A DNA stretch of 64,000 nt from Petrosia ficiformis (GCA_947044365.1 OX345636.1:59833537-59897536), one strand, 5' to 3'; positions 26,401-34,032 are shown, numbered from the stretch's first letter. Translations and numbers: made by a program. The notes: generated by a model from the sequence alone, not told the origin.

Positions 26401-29400
26401 CATTTCTGTATCGCAATACGATATCACAAATTGATACATACCGAAATATCGAACGAAATACACTGTTAATTAAATATCATATTATGTTTGAGCACATGGC
26501 CAACTGAAATAGTGCGTTTAGCAGTGTTTGTTAGACTTTTCTAGATGCAAACAGGTTAGAAAAGAGTGGTAGACTCCAATTCATTAATAGTAGATACTAT
26601 ATTTGAGTGTTATCGTTGTCACATAAGTCAATTGATACAAAGACTTTTTGTTTACGTTAAGAATTCTACTCCAGTATGCCAAAAAAAAGTGTGTTTTACA
26701 GATAGTATTTTAGTAGTCTGAACTAGTTGTTGGTTGTGTTTCAGGTACAGTTTGTGCCTACAAAATGTTTGTGGGAGTGACCATTTGTAAAAACGTATTG
26801 TATGTACATGTAGTTGATATTTAGTTATATCGTGATTAATTGATACTAAAATTTCCAATATCACCCACTGCTACCGCTCACTGGCGTGTTTAAGGGGGGC
26901 CTGGTGGGGCCCAGGCCCTCCCTGTTGCTTTGTAATGAAATTTTTTAAAAATAATTCTAATTAATGCATCCGTGCATCATGGTTTGCAGCCCCATTGTAG
27001 GAGTAACTAAGTCTGATATGGACTCTGACTCTGAGTCTGAGAGCATTGAATCCCCACAGAGTTCGTCAACATTGCTAGATTCTCAGTTGTCATCAATAAT
27101 AGCGATAATGTACGTAACGTAGATGCCGACAGACCACACCCATCATAAATGATTAATTCACACGCCATAGTATTATCAATACAGGTGCTAGGCCCCCCCT
27201 GATATTCATGTCTAGACACACCTATGTATCTGCTAGTAAGTAGAATGCTATATTGTAATTAAGATATAATACCACTCTTCTTAAAAGCTCCTATACATAG
27301 AACTATTGTATTGCTTATAATTACATGTATTATTATCAATACATGTATTGAGAATGTCTGTTGATATTATTATCATTTATCCTAGTCATACAAAACTTTA
27401 TTACATTGTATACATATTTGTTTATTTATACATTTTACACATTGCTATGATCTATTCACATTGCTATGATCTATTCACATTGCTATGATCTATTCAAATT
27501 GCTATGATCTATACACATTGCTATGATCTATTCACATTGCTATGATCTATACATTGCTATGATCTATTCACATTGCTATGATCTATACACATTGCTATGA
27601 TCTATACACATTGCTATGATCTATTCACATTGCTATGATCTATACACATTGCTATGATCTATTCACATTGCTATGATCTATTCACATTGCTATGATCTAT
27701 TCACATTGCTATGATCTATACACATTGCTATGATCTATTCACATTGCTATGATCTATACACATTGCTATGATCTATTCACATTGCTATGATCTATTCACA
27801 TTGCTATGATCTATACACATTGCTATGATCTATACACATTGCTATGATCTATTCACATTGCTATGATCTATTCACAGATGACAAATCTACTGTTACTAAG
27901 AAACAGGAGGTATCACTCCCAGGTACTGATTTGTGTTCCATATCAGTTTCATTATCATAATTTTAATGTTCTATATGAGTGTTTGAAACATCCCATAGTT
28001 TAGTAATAAGAATTATCATTGCAATTACAATAATAGCACTTGCCATGTTGCTTCCTTCACCTTGTTAAGATAACTATACACTGTGAACAGTAATGATATA
28101 AAATATATTCCAAACATTTCTAAATCAGTTAGTAAAATTGTCCTCCATTCTCTATTGTCACATGAAGTGATTGAAGTTTAGCTGTATATAGGACTGAAAT
28201 GAAAATTTAAAATCTGCTTTATCACCTAATGATCAAATGGCTGCTTGTGTTATTATCATTGGGGTAATGCTTGCAAGGTTTGGTTGTAGAAAATATCCAA
28301 CACTTCCTAGTCACTTCGTTTCCATTCTGATTTATCATCATAAGAATGCTAGGGCAACATGTGCAAATCTGTCTGCTCAGCATCTATTTTAATGATTGTA
28401 TTATTTGTATTACATGTAGTGATAAAAGTTGTAATAGTCACATGTATATGGTGTGTATTGGTTATAAAAATTGTATTACATGTATTTAGGGCTGGGGCGA
28501 AGGTGGGAAAACAGCCTTTAAAGCTTTGTCAGCAAAAATGAACGAAAGTTCAAAGGTTCGCACATGTTTTTATCAATGTTGGTCTTACCTTGATTGGCTA
28601 TAGAAAGCCTCCAAAACAGGGTTATTGCTTTATAATGAGAACTAGTGTGGTTCCTGTCAGTGTTTCTATCAAGATTAGGCACTGGTGGACTGAGAAATAA
28701 GACAAAAGCTACCAGCAACACAGCCTCAACTTTCATGGAACACGCCCACATTATTAGCCACAAGTTTGAATTGCAGAATTGCAGAATTGCACATGCACAA
28801 ACATTATGTAGGCGTGGCAGCGAAGCTTCAAAGATAGAAATGTAGCTTTGAATGGACAACCAACGAACGAAGGTTCGAACTTTCAAATCTTCATACCCAG
28901 CCCCACTTGTATTACTTGTATTACTTGTATTACTTGTATTACTTGTATCAGTTGTATTACTTGTATTACTTGTATTACTTGTATTACTTGTATTACTTGT
29001 ATTACTTGTATTACTTGTATCAGGAGCCCAGAATGATGTTGACGAGAAAGCAAAAGAGTAGGAGCGGCAGACGACCACGCATTTAATTAAATTGGTCAAA
29101 CTATCTGTCTGACCATCTGTTACTATTTTTAGAATCCACGTGTATCCACACCTTCGTTGAAAACGAACTGCTACTAACTACATTGACTTAGTTTCCTCTA
29201 AAACAAAGAAAATAATTTGGCAATAATTTGGCTGTGTAGACCTGTGAAGATGTTGCTAGTGAAGCCATTGACAGAGTAGCAGAAATAATGTCAAACACTC
29301 TTGATTAGGACTAAACAATTCTTTCTCGGCTTCTCCAAAGCATGCTCTCGCTTTCCTGATAGTAGGTGACTCCATTTCTGCCTCCAGACATGTTCGTATA

Positions 29401-32400
29401 CTAACTAACCTTGGAGATCTTCGAGGTGTTGACGCCATATTTAACAAAGGTGTGGATTCTACAAATAGTAACAGATGGTCAGACAGATACATGTAGTTTG
29501 AGCAATGTAATTAAATGCATGGTCATTTACCGCTCCTACTCTTCTGCTTTCTGGTAAGTTTTTGGCTCTTGTTTGTATTAGTTGTATTTTTTTTGTACAA
29601 GTGTTTTGATCAAATGTGGCTTAATGAGGAAGCTAAAATAGCACAGAGACCGACGGCTTTACATCCCCTCCGAAGGATGGGGTGATTAACACCTCCTCAT
29701 TTTTGGAGGGTAGAGCTGTGTACACTCATAGGTGAAAAAAACCTAACCCTAGCGGGGCTTAAACCTGCAACCTTTCGATTGCAGGCCAGCACTTTAGCTA
29801 GCAGGCCTCTAGTACCCCCCTATTAGTTGTGTTATACATGTAGTTGTGTTGATATGAGGGTTGTATTATAATGCACATTTCAATGAACACTATTTTTTCC
29901 ATTGCAGATGATATCAAAAGTGATATTTCTGAGCAAGATGAACCAAATGTGAAGAAGCCAGATGAAACAATACCAGGTACTAAATGTAGTGTCTTTATAA
30001 AACAGATAGTACAGTATGACTGAGTAGCATCTTGAGTACATGTATCTCTTTCTGTATTTTAACTTAATGTGATGTGTTATAAACTCTACTATTAAATTTA
30101 CTATTGGTAGAATGCTATATTTGTAATTAAGATATAAATAAGATATAAATAGTTACCACTCTTCTTAAAAGTTCCTATACATAGAACTATTGTATTGTTT
30201 ATAATTATATTACCAATAAATGTATTGAGAATGTCTATAGATGCATTGAAATTTCAAACTCACTCTAGTGTGACTTGGCCATGGAAAGTAGAGTATAATG
30301 AATATCTGTTATTAGTTTCAATTATCATAGGTTATTGGCAGAATATATTTTGTAATAAGTAGATGATGTCAACTTTCATACCTTAAGTCTACTTTTAAAT
30401 ATATTTCGTTATTAGGCAAATTAGGTGTGGCTCAGAAATTCACTAAAATCATACAATGCCATGATAAACACGAGCATTTAAAAATCGCTTAATTTAGTGG
30501 ATGCAATTAATAGTTGGCTTCAGGTATTTAGTGAAAATTCACATCACAATAGTTATGTATACAATGTTAGTATTCCAACAACATTAAATCCACTGCATTG
30601 AAAAGCCACTTGTGTCAACATCATTGAAAAGCCAATTGTATTAACAGCATTGAAAAGCCACTTGTATCAACATCATTGCTGTGTCTTTTTCTTACTCATA
30701 TCTACTCCCTCTACTATAGCATGTACAGCGTGTAGTGCTACAGTTCATCTAATAATAGTCATAAACATGATCTTCCACTACTATGTCCTGATTCATTTCA
30801 GTATACCAAACATAATGTTTTAATGTTGTGTATAGTAGTAGAATGTAGTAGTGGTTGATATACATGTAGTAGGTGTGCTTATTTTAATATTCAAATACTA
30901 AACGATCATGATTATATTACTAATAATTTTGTACATGATGCCAATATCTGATTCATTATGTTTTAAGTTGGAATTCAATAATGAAACATTCTTCTCTCTC
31001 AATCCCTAGATACCCCATTTTCACCAGAAATTCAGGCTTCTCTGATCAGCGCTCTAAAAGAGGGGTCTGGTGATGCTAATGTGTGTCTTTTATTAATGCA
31101 TGGGGCACCAGGTGTAGGTAAATCGAGCGTTTGTCGTGTACTACAAGGACTTCCACCTTTACCAAAACCCCAGCAGCATAGCACAGACGTTTTCGAGAAT
31201 CCAGTTCGATTAATCAAAACGGGCCGCTTTTCTCTAACATCTGAAGCAGTACTAGAACATGTCGACGAGACGAAATTAATGGAAATGATTGCTTCCCATA
31301 TTGGGGAAAAGGAAGAGGAGGAAAAACACAAATCAACAACACCATCTCAGCCATCCACTAAAAGTGAAAATCGAGACAAACGTGCAGAAACACAAACTTC
31401 AACTGGTATTCGGCAACCTGTTTCAAGTGAAACCTCCCCAGCAAAAAAACATCCAACCTCGCAGCCAATGTCAGATGTTCTTAGAGGTATTGCCAAGCTG
31501 AAGCGAAAAGGGAAATCCTCCTCTGATCTTTTCAAAATTGCCTGGTTTCACATAATGGATTCTGGTGGTCAGCCTCAGTTCACTGATGTACTTCCTCTTA
31601 TGTTCCCAAAAGTGTCGCTTCATCTTGTAGTGATTCGTTTAGATGAGAAGCTAGATGATAAGCCATTGGTTCGTTACCTCGTTGCTGGTGAAAACAAATA
31701 TAAGCTCCCAGATAATCTTGCACTGTCCAATCTACAAATGATACAGAGGACATGTGAACTAGCTGAGGCCGCTAGAATCTCTAGTCAGAAGAAGGGTCAT
31801 CCATGGGTAATGGTCATCGCAACACACTTAGATTGCGATTGTTCTAAAGAATCTTTAGAAGAAAAAAACCGTCGCCTTCGAGAGCTGCTTAGGAGGTACA
31901 AGTATGTCCTTATAACCAAAAGTAAGGATGAAGTGATTTTTGCCATGAACGCAATGGCACCCAAAGGACAGGAACGTAATGAGTATACACGCTTACTCCA
32001 AGACCACGTTCTGAATGCTCCAAAGGTTCACGAAGATATTCCAGTTCCTGTACGATGGATGGTATTCCACTTGGAGCTTAGTCGATGCTCTGACGAGGGT
32101 GTGGTGGAGAAATCAGTTTGCTTGGAGGTAGGAGCTCGAATTCAGATGCAAAACGATGATGCAATGAATGCTGTCAAATACTTCGATTCAGTTGCCTTAC
32201 ACATGTGCTTGCCTGATAAGCTTGGGAATCTGATCTTAACAAGTTTTGACCCATTTGTTTCTCGACTCTCTCTAGTACTAGCTGCCTCTTTCACCATGCC
32301 AAGAGCTGGTCCAATCAGTGAAGATCGTGAAAAGCTAAGGACCACCGGTATTCTAACAAAAGAGTTTGTAGAAGAATTGTTTCGTGGGAAGTTCCACCCT

Positions 32401-33890
32401 CATCCATTCACGGTAGATAAGTTTTTCGCTCTCCTCGAATACCTACGAATTGCCGTCCAGATTGAAAAAGATACATATTTTATACCCTGTGTCTTACCAT
32501 TGGATGACCCTAACCCTGTGAAATTTGTCAAAGAGTGTTCTCCTGCATTGCTAACTTGGGGCAAAAATGTTCTTCCTCAAGGGTTTTTTCCTGCTTTAAT
32601 CGTGCAGTTGCTTGAGATGGAAGCTTACCGTTTCGAATTGTCACCAGAACAGAAGCATTGGATCAAATCAAGTTCAGGTAAATATAGTGTCTTTCTATAT
32701 AATTATACTGAAATAATGTTGTTTGTCTCATTGATAATAGTGTCTGTTATAATAATTATTTTATTAATATTATATATTATAGGTGCTTCCCCTGATGCAA
32801 AACAAGGTTACAAGACACCCTCAAATCAAAGTGAAGGTATGTTTTACAATACTATAATAATAATTAGATAATGGGTTATTAGTGGGGCCAGACAATAATC
32901 TGAAATTAATTGAATGCTAGTTGGTAAATAGTTATACATTTGCCAATCATAACTACAATGAAGGTTCTAAATAACTTACCGTTTTAGCTTCTTTGTGTTT
33001 CCCTTGTATGCTCCAGCTGTACTTGCATGTGGAGTTGTTATGGGTAAATAGTATCTGGTTTATAAATACTCCTCCCTAGGGCCTGCAGCTATCAGGCGCC
33101 ATGCTTATCAATCAGATATAGCCCATCTAGTTGTGTTATCCATCTAGTTGTGTTATAACATAATACATAAAACATGGCTAGTTGGTATATATGCCAGATA
33201 TACCACCAGCTTGTGTTCAGAGGTTCATGTGGATATATCCCTCAGCACCTTCAAGCATAGTATATCCACATAAACCTCCTTCACAGCAAGTCCTAGCAAT
33301 GGTTTATAAAAATAATATATAATTTTGTATAATCATTAATAAATAATTATTTAGACTCATCTGATATCAAGGACATGGCTATTTTGAGTAGAAGACCTGA
33401 ACTTGCTGAGCTTGAAAATCACGTTAGAACTAATCAGTGGCATGCTGTCGGCCTCCAACTTCATCTTGAAGAAAATGATTTGGTGGCAATTGAGCGAGAG
33501 TATTGTGGTGACATTGCTAGTTGCAGAAGATCCATGTTTGACCTTTGGCTGAAAACCTTCCCTGAAGCAAGTAGAAAACAACTCTTTGATTGTCTAAAAT
33601 CAAAAGCTGTGGCTGAGATTCATATGGCTGAACAATATAGGGAATGTATTTGTCGTCAGTTATCTCAAAAACCAACACATAGCTACTACCAAAGGTATGC
33701 ATTGCAGTATAATTAATAATATTTTATACCTGTAAAATAATAACATACAATTTCACCATTTAATTGTTGTATATCAGAATTAATAAAAATATACCTGAGA
33801 TTATACCCTGGAGATAATTGAGAAATAGTTTAGTGTTTTTTTGCAAATTGTCATAGTGTGCTTCCTGCATGACTAGTGATAAATGAATGT

Positions 33891-33964
<74 letters not shown>

Positions 33965-34032
33965 TTCTTATTTGTATACTGCATGGTCATAGATGTAATT
34001 ATTATTTTGTACTAATTTCATATCATAGTTGA
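875..34032 (+). CDS. Ankyrin-Roc-COR-Death protein (ROCO-type signalling protein), 5' end outside window
   Basis: Spliced gene. Coding exons: 875-973, 10590-10688, 20788-20862, 21501-21537, 24919-24966, 27878-27922, 29908-29976, 31010-32677, 32783-32836, 33355-33694, and probably 34029-34032 (stop). Every junction has AG/GT signals and the phases agree, giving about 845 residues without an internal stop. Order: ankyrin repeats (1-91), a charged linker (92-158), a P-loop GTPase of Roc type (P-loop near 189-197, DSGGQ switch II near 341-345, THLD near 429-432), a COR-like region (about 500-690), and a Death domain (about 742-835). The ANK-Roc-COR-Death order is that of the C-terminal part of DAPK1. 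A kinase or other N-terminal domain may lie upstream but is not visible. It is probably a cytosolic GTP-regulated adaptor in cell-death or innate signalling; that role is inferred from the domains. The N-terminus is unknown. Confidence 0.85.
974..2487. other. Intron sequence, no supported gene
   Basis: An open frame at 1440-1581 after an AG (DFRKLVSSPDSIVQNSL) has splice-like edges but no known domain, and is not needed to join the ankyrin exons. Confidence 0.4.
2488..2737. mobile_element. Foldback MITE (CATTAAGTT ends), copy 1
   Basis: CATTAAGTTCACGTACTATC at one end and the mirrored ...CATAGTATGTAAACTTAAT at the other. The same element occurs at 37312-37583. Confidence 0.5.
2740..3100. repeat. 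ACATGTAC-rich block
   Basis: Very dense TACATGTA/ACATGTAC palindromes. No gene. Similar blocks lie at 5700-6070 and 35760-36180. Confidence 0.7.
3538..3746. mobile_element. Copy of the CAG...CTG hAT-type MITE
   Basis: CAGTGTTTTTGAAAAGGCAC at the left and CTTATCAAACCCTCTA at the right, with the same interior (CACCATTG, GCACTGCACAGTTCTCT, CTAACCATTGTTGAGCC) as the copy at 14645. Confidence 0.7.
3760..5128. other. Intron sequence, nothing recognised
   Basis: AT-rich with scattered ACATGTAC. No frame, RNA or clear element seen. Confidence 0.4.
5129..5700. mobile_element. piggyBac-like element, right end lost
   Basis: TTAA-CCCTTAGAGGACTGATG at 5129, followed by the palindrome ATGTCACATATATGTGACAT. 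Its right part (about 5545-5690) is the inverted match of 35425-35590. Open frames inside (for example 5446-5661) are not a known protein. Confidence 0.6.
5700..6070. repeat. ACATGTAC-rich block
   Basis: Dense self-complementary ACATGTAC units with short AT spacers. Partly alike to 2740-3090 (TTAATACTATA.ATCAT). Open frames here are artefacts of the repeat. Confidence 0.7.
6612..6772. mobile_element. Small foldback MITE
   Basis: TCAATAAAAAGTCACCATAC at 6612 mirrors GTATGATGACTTTTTATTGA at 6753. The arms are about 22 bp and the centre is rich in TTACTGTAATTACTG. Confidence 0.7.
6775..9074. other. Intron sequence, nothing recognised
   Basis: AT-rich. Positions 8400-8600 have repeated TTTTAGTTA-type motifs. 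No gene supported. Confidence 0.4.
9075..9447. mobile_element. MITE with CAG...CTG ends and TAATTGTAATTG subterminal repeats
   Basis: Left CAGATATGGGTTCACTTACA and right ...TGTAATTGAACCCAGACCTG are inverted. Many copies of AATTACAATTA inside. Possibly a hAT relative; target duplication not clear. Confidence 0.6.
9962..10520. repeat. Dispersed repeat starting CCCGAGCGCGTAGGCGGAGG
   Basis: A CpG-containing block unlike the AT-rich surroundings, with (GT)n at 10000-10034 and ending near GCTAGCGAGGGTTCTGCAC. The end phrase TTCTGCACT..AGTGCATTCAT also occurs near 3842. No gene seen. Intronic. Confidence 0.4.
10590..10688 (+). CDS. Exon: ankyrin repeat (33 codons, phase 0/0)
   Basis: The acceptor is ...tttacatag and the donor is GTTAGT. 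The translation starts YGWTPTHQAAINN and ends HGSKLDTQDN, a canonical G-TPLH-type ankyrin repeat with His in place of Leu. It has the same size and phase as the exon at 875. Confidence 0.88.
10768..11474. mobile_element. Non-autonomous element with GGTATAAAA-type inverted ends
   Basis: The left end TTGGGAGGGTATAAAACCCG and, read from the other strand, the right end TTGGAAGGTATAAAAACTGG are similar inverted termini of a roughly 700-bp element with no gene of its own. The target duplication is unclear. A changed copy lies at 16061-16735. Confidence 0.45.
11736..12316. mobile_element. hAT-type MITE with 8-bp target duplication
   Basis: TAGGGGCGGACGATAGTGA at the left and its near-mirror ending CCCAGCCCTA at the right. 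It is flanked on both sides by ATTAATAC (11728-11735 and 12317-12324). 581 bp, no transposase. Confidence 0.8.
12578..12850 (-). pseudogene. Fragment of hAT element with BED zinc finger
   Basis: Minus strand: VVFELTWDYRQQKIVL, then an in-frame TGA, then RPVCYKCKKSVQAKGGNTTN-LF, the core of a BED finger (C..C...V...G.NTTNL). It runs directly into TAGTGTTGGGCGATTATGAG at 12578, a hAT-like terminus, so this is an internally deleted copy. On the other side it abuts a 66-bp tandem repeat. Confidence 0.6.
12853..13326 (+). repeat. 66-bp minisatellite, about 7 copies
   Basis: The unit contains CATTACTGTAGTGTGTACAT and CATCTACTACATGTACATGT. 66 is divisible by three, so both strands are open across it. 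The repeated cysteine/valine-rich translations are artefacts. Confidence 0.92.
13468..14580. mobile_element. Composite foldback element with nested inverted arms
   Basis: The outer ends mirror each other (ATAAAATGAGG...CATCTGGGGAAA at 13473 and near 14550-14577). Inside, arms of about 112 bp at 13766-13880 and 14114-14225 are inverted copies with about one mismatch. The right part (14034-14446) recurs at 47190-47615. A (TA)n tract lies at 14372-14400. Confidence 0.6.
14645..14868. mobile_element. CAG...CTG hAT-type MITE with 8-bp target duplication
   Basis: The left end is CAGTATTTTTGATAAG and the right end CTTATCAAAAACTCTG. It is flanked by AAGTACAT at 14637-14644 and 14869-14876. The interior carries mirrored blocks around ACCATTGGCCCAAAGAG. 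Confidence 0.75.
14880..16017. other. Intron sequence, nothing recognised
   Basis: No gene or clear inverted repeat. Scattered ACATGTAC. Confidence 0.35.
16018..17792 (+). repeat. Segmental duplication, copy 2
   Basis: Same content and order as 10725-12462. Differences: about 120 bp extra inside its hAT MITE (near 17090-17270), loss of part of the right-hand target duplication, and changes near 16680-16740. Confidence 0.85.
16970..17637. mobile_element. hAT-type MITE, duplicated copy
   Basis: Same element as at 11736, carried in the second segmental copy. Left end TAGGGCCGGGCGATAGTGA, right end TTGCCCAGCCCTA. The left target ATTAATAC is kept; the right one has lost ATTAA. Confidence 0.75.
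18324..20551 (-). mobile_element. DNA transposon with about 32-bp terminal inverted repeats
   Basis: The ends mirror each other: AATTGAATGGGTTAATGCAA at 18324 and, on the other strand from 20551, AATTGAAGGGGTCAGTGCAA; both continue AAGGGGCCTA(T/A)CCC. The element is about 2.2 kb and carries one minus-strand transposase-like gene. It sits in the intron between the second and third ankyrin exons. The target duplication is unclear, at most 2 bp (AT). Confidence 0.8.
18434..20336 (-). pseudogene. Transposase-like protein of an uncharacterised invertebrate family, frameshifted
   Basis: Begins MVSKMEVDEEQFSDQSTDND at 20336. The N-terminal half has a basic region, a CKCSLRCFHTV metal-binding-like stretch and CKTCDSFNC. 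The C-terminal half has the conserved blocks SFDLQQNLPTP, FYLRQLWVYNLGIH, YSDSC, GQNKNFYIVCFW and GHTYLPSDRDF, which resemble an RNase-H/DDE-like core, possibly the domain called DUF7869. Frame changes are needed at about 19285 (between PTPH and TSLVFYL), about 19070 (between SDSC and GQNKN) and about 18690 (before VHVLSLKYTSDNF). The protein is therefore broken at three points and the copy is probably inactive. The family name is from memory and uncertain; the transposase role is supported by the flanking inverted repeats. Confidence 0.7.
20788..20862 (+). CDS. Exon: last ankyrin repeat, shortened (25 codons)
   Basis: The acceptor is ...atttacag and the donor is GTGTGT. The translation is NGDTALDLAKKFEKEECVQL followed by LEEAM, the usual C-terminal capping form (G-TALDLA...VQLL) of an ankyrin array. 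It lies 240 bp after a DNA transposon inserted in the preceding intron. Confidence 0.85.
21501..21537 (+). CDS. Linker exon 1 (ends phase 1)
   Basis: A 37-bp exon between ...tctttttag and GTAAGT. It encodes KNQKVDKHLDKP plus one base. It changes the phase from 0 to 1 and so feeds the string of symmetric phase-1 exons that follows. No domain; charged. Confidence 0.7.
21640..22580. mobile_element. Inverted-end element whose interior is a hexanucleotide satellite
   Basis: Left GGTTGGGTTGTGTCAAGC mirrors right ...AAGGGCTTCACACAACCC. The flanks TGGTCTTC (21632-21639) and TGGTCTTA (22581-22588) look like an 8-bp target duplication with one mismatch. It lies in the intron after linker exon 1. Confidence 0.5.
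21895..22520 (+). repeat. Hexanucleotide satellite (TGTGCT / TGTACT / TGTATT)n
   Basis: About 104 hexamers, mostly two types mixed (CTTGTG and CTTGTA). Having a unit of six, all reading frames are open on both strands; these are not genes. Confidence 0.95.
22793..24078. mobile_element. piggyBac-like non-autonomous element (outer) with TTAA target
   Basis: TTAA-CCCTTTGAGCGCG at the left (TTAA at 22789-22792) and CGCGTTCAAAGGG-TTAA at the right (TTAA at 24079-24082). A perfect palindrome TGCGCATATATATATGCGCA occurs at 22807-22826 and again at 23514-23533. The interior is split by a second TTAA element. Confidence 0.75.
22844..23503. mobile_element. Nested piggyBac-like element (CCCTTCATCTGC ends)
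   Basis: TTAA-CCCTTCATCTGC at the left (TTAA 22840-22843) and GCAGATGAAGGG-TTAA at the right (TTAA 23504-23507). 660 bp inside the outer element. The interior has three loosely repeated blocks around GGGCGTTGCCC. Non-coding. Confidence 0.75.
24919..24966 (+). CDS. Linker exon 2 (48 bp, phase 1/1)
   Basis: The acceptor is ...catttgcag and the donor begins GTACTA. It encodes D-INRKVAMQKKPEAVP-G. It is symmetric, so it can be skipped without a frameshift. It shares the D...KK.E..(V)P-G pattern and the GTACT donor with the exons at 27878 and 29908. Confidence 0.75.
25539..25957. mobile_element. 419-bp MITE, copy 1, inserted in a TTGTATTAC microsatellite
   Basis: TAGGGCTGGG at the left, CCCAGCCCCA at the right. 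It is flanked by CTTGTATT on both sides (25531-25538 and 25958-25965), although this equals the microsatellite unit. Minus-strand frames across it are open but not conserved as protein that I know. Confidence 0.65.
25958..26155 (+). repeat. 9-bp microsatellite (CTTGTATTA)n
   Basis: About 20 imperfect copies of CTTGTATTA. Because the unit is a multiple of three, all frames stay open and give meaningless Ile-Thr-Cys, Leu-Val and Asn-Thr repeats. Confidence 0.9.
26361..26872. mobile_element. hAT-type MITE (TAGGGGTGGGCAG ends)
   Basis: Left TAGGGGTGGGCAGCATTGG mirrors right CCAATATCACCCACTGCTA. The interior is AT-rich, with subterminal GATATC/CGATAT motifs. Confidence 0.5.
26879..27228. mobile_element. 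Probable hAT-like MITE with GGGGGGCC ends
   Basis: The left end CACTGGCGTGTTTAAGGGGG and the right end with GGCCCCCCCTGATATTCATG...ACACACCTA are roughly inverted. This form is common among hAT elements of many animals. Degenerate. Confidence 0.4.
27431..27877 (+). repeat. 19-bp minisatellite, about 22 copies, ending at a splice acceptor
   Basis: Unit CACATTGCTATGATCTATT, with a second form ending TATA. The last copy is cut to ATTCACAG, which is the acceptor of linker exon 3. Confidence 0.92.
27878..27922 (+). CDS. Linker exon 3 (45 bp, phase 1/1)
   Basis: The acceptor (attcacag) sits inside the last copy of a 19-bp minisatellite; the donor begins GTACTG. It encodes D-DKSTVTKKQEVSLP-G. It is a sibling of the exons at 24919 and 29908. 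Confidence 0.72.
28487..28905. mobile_element. 419-bp MITE, copy 2
   Basis: Same length and nearly the same sequence as 25539-25957, with the same microsatellite on its right. It is part of a longer duplication (25380-26155 against 28349-29030). Confidence 0.65.
28906..29030 (+). repeat. 9-bp microsatellite (CTTGTATTA)n, second tract
   Basis: About 13 copies, then an insertion. Similar sequence resumes at 29570-29590 beyond the inserted element. Confidence 0.9.
29031..29570. mobile_element. Long-TIR foldback DNA element
   Basis: Inverted arms of about 100 bp (29043-29150 and 29445-29557), sharing AGAGTAGGAGCGG, TCTGTCTGACCATCTGTTAC and AGAATCCAC. The centre has a short minus-strand frame starting MASTPRRSPRLVS. 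It splits the 9-bp microsatellite. Long arms and a target of about 9 bp would suit a Mutator-like element; this is not proven. Confidence 0.6.
29641..29820 (-). mobile_element. tRNA-derived SINE
   Basis: On the minus strand the head reads like a tRNA: an A-box-like TAGCTAAAGTGCTGG near 29791-29805, an anticodon-arm-like CCTGCAATCGAAAGG and a B-box-like GGTTGCAGGTTTAAGCCC near 29755-29772. The body has hairpins near 29666-29690 (CCCCTCCGAAGGATGGGG). It sits in the intron before linker exon 4. Confidence 0.65.
29908..29976 (+). CDS. Linker exon 4 (69 bp, phase 1/1)
   Basis: The acceptor is ...ccattgcag and the donor begins GTACTA. It encodes an acidic stretch that starts DDIKSDISEQDE and ends KKPDETIP-G. 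The D...KKP.E..IP-G pattern matches the two previous linker exons, and parts of the flanking introns are also duplicated. Confidence 0.75.
31010..32677 (+). CDS. Large exon: Roc-type GTPase plus COR-like region
   Basis: The largest open stretch in the window, 556 codons. The acceptor is ...aatccctag and the donor is GTAAAT. The P-loop HGAPGVGKSS is at 31099-31128. A long low-complexity insert (Lys/Glu/Ser/Thr-rich) follows at about 31310-31490, then switch II DSGGQPQF at 31558-31581. The base-specificity motif THLD at 31822-31833 replaces the usual N/TKxD. A COR-like section with VPVRWMVFHLEL (from 32044), a winged-helix-like stretch and ...YFIPCVLP completes it. The family is known to hydrolyse GTP and to dimerise through COR; activity here is not shown. 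The exon reads on past the splice donor into a hydrophobic intron translation that should not be taken as protein. Confidence 0.88.
32783..32836 (+). CDS. Short linker exon between COR and Death domains (54 bp, phase 1/1)
   Basis: Lies between ...atattatag and GTATGT. It encodes GASPDAKQGYKTPSNQSE-G, which is polar and probably disordered. It is symmetric and can be skipped. Confidence 0.7.
33355..33694 (+). CDS. Exon: Death domain
   Basis: The acceptor is ...ttatttag and the donor is GTATGC. The translation carries a typical Death-domain six-helix pattern: ELENHVRTNQWHAVGLQLHL, then DLVAIEREY, RRSMFDLWLKTFPEAS and LFDCLKSKAVAEIHMAEQY. The conserved Trp residues are present. The exon ends in phase 2. 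If spliced to the acceptor at 34028 the next codon pair is Ser-stop; unspliced, the frame stops at 33716. Either way the protein ends just after the Death domain. Confidence 0.88.
33895..33962 (+). repeat. (CA)n microsatellite
   Basis: About 34 uninterrupted CA dinucleotides, about 200 bp after the Death-domain exon. Confidence 0.98.

Larger units (their letters stand above)
28349..29030 (+). repeat. Intron segmental duplication, copy 2
   Basis: Matches 25380-26155 in order and sequence. The 9-bp microsatellite at its end is interrupted by a long-TIR element at about 29031. Confidence 0.8.

Noticed and set aside
32678..32871. Hydrophobic C-terminal extension of the Roc-COR exon (possible membrane anchor)
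   Set aside because: It lies past a good splice donor and is AT-rich intron translation; the following exon joins in phase 1.
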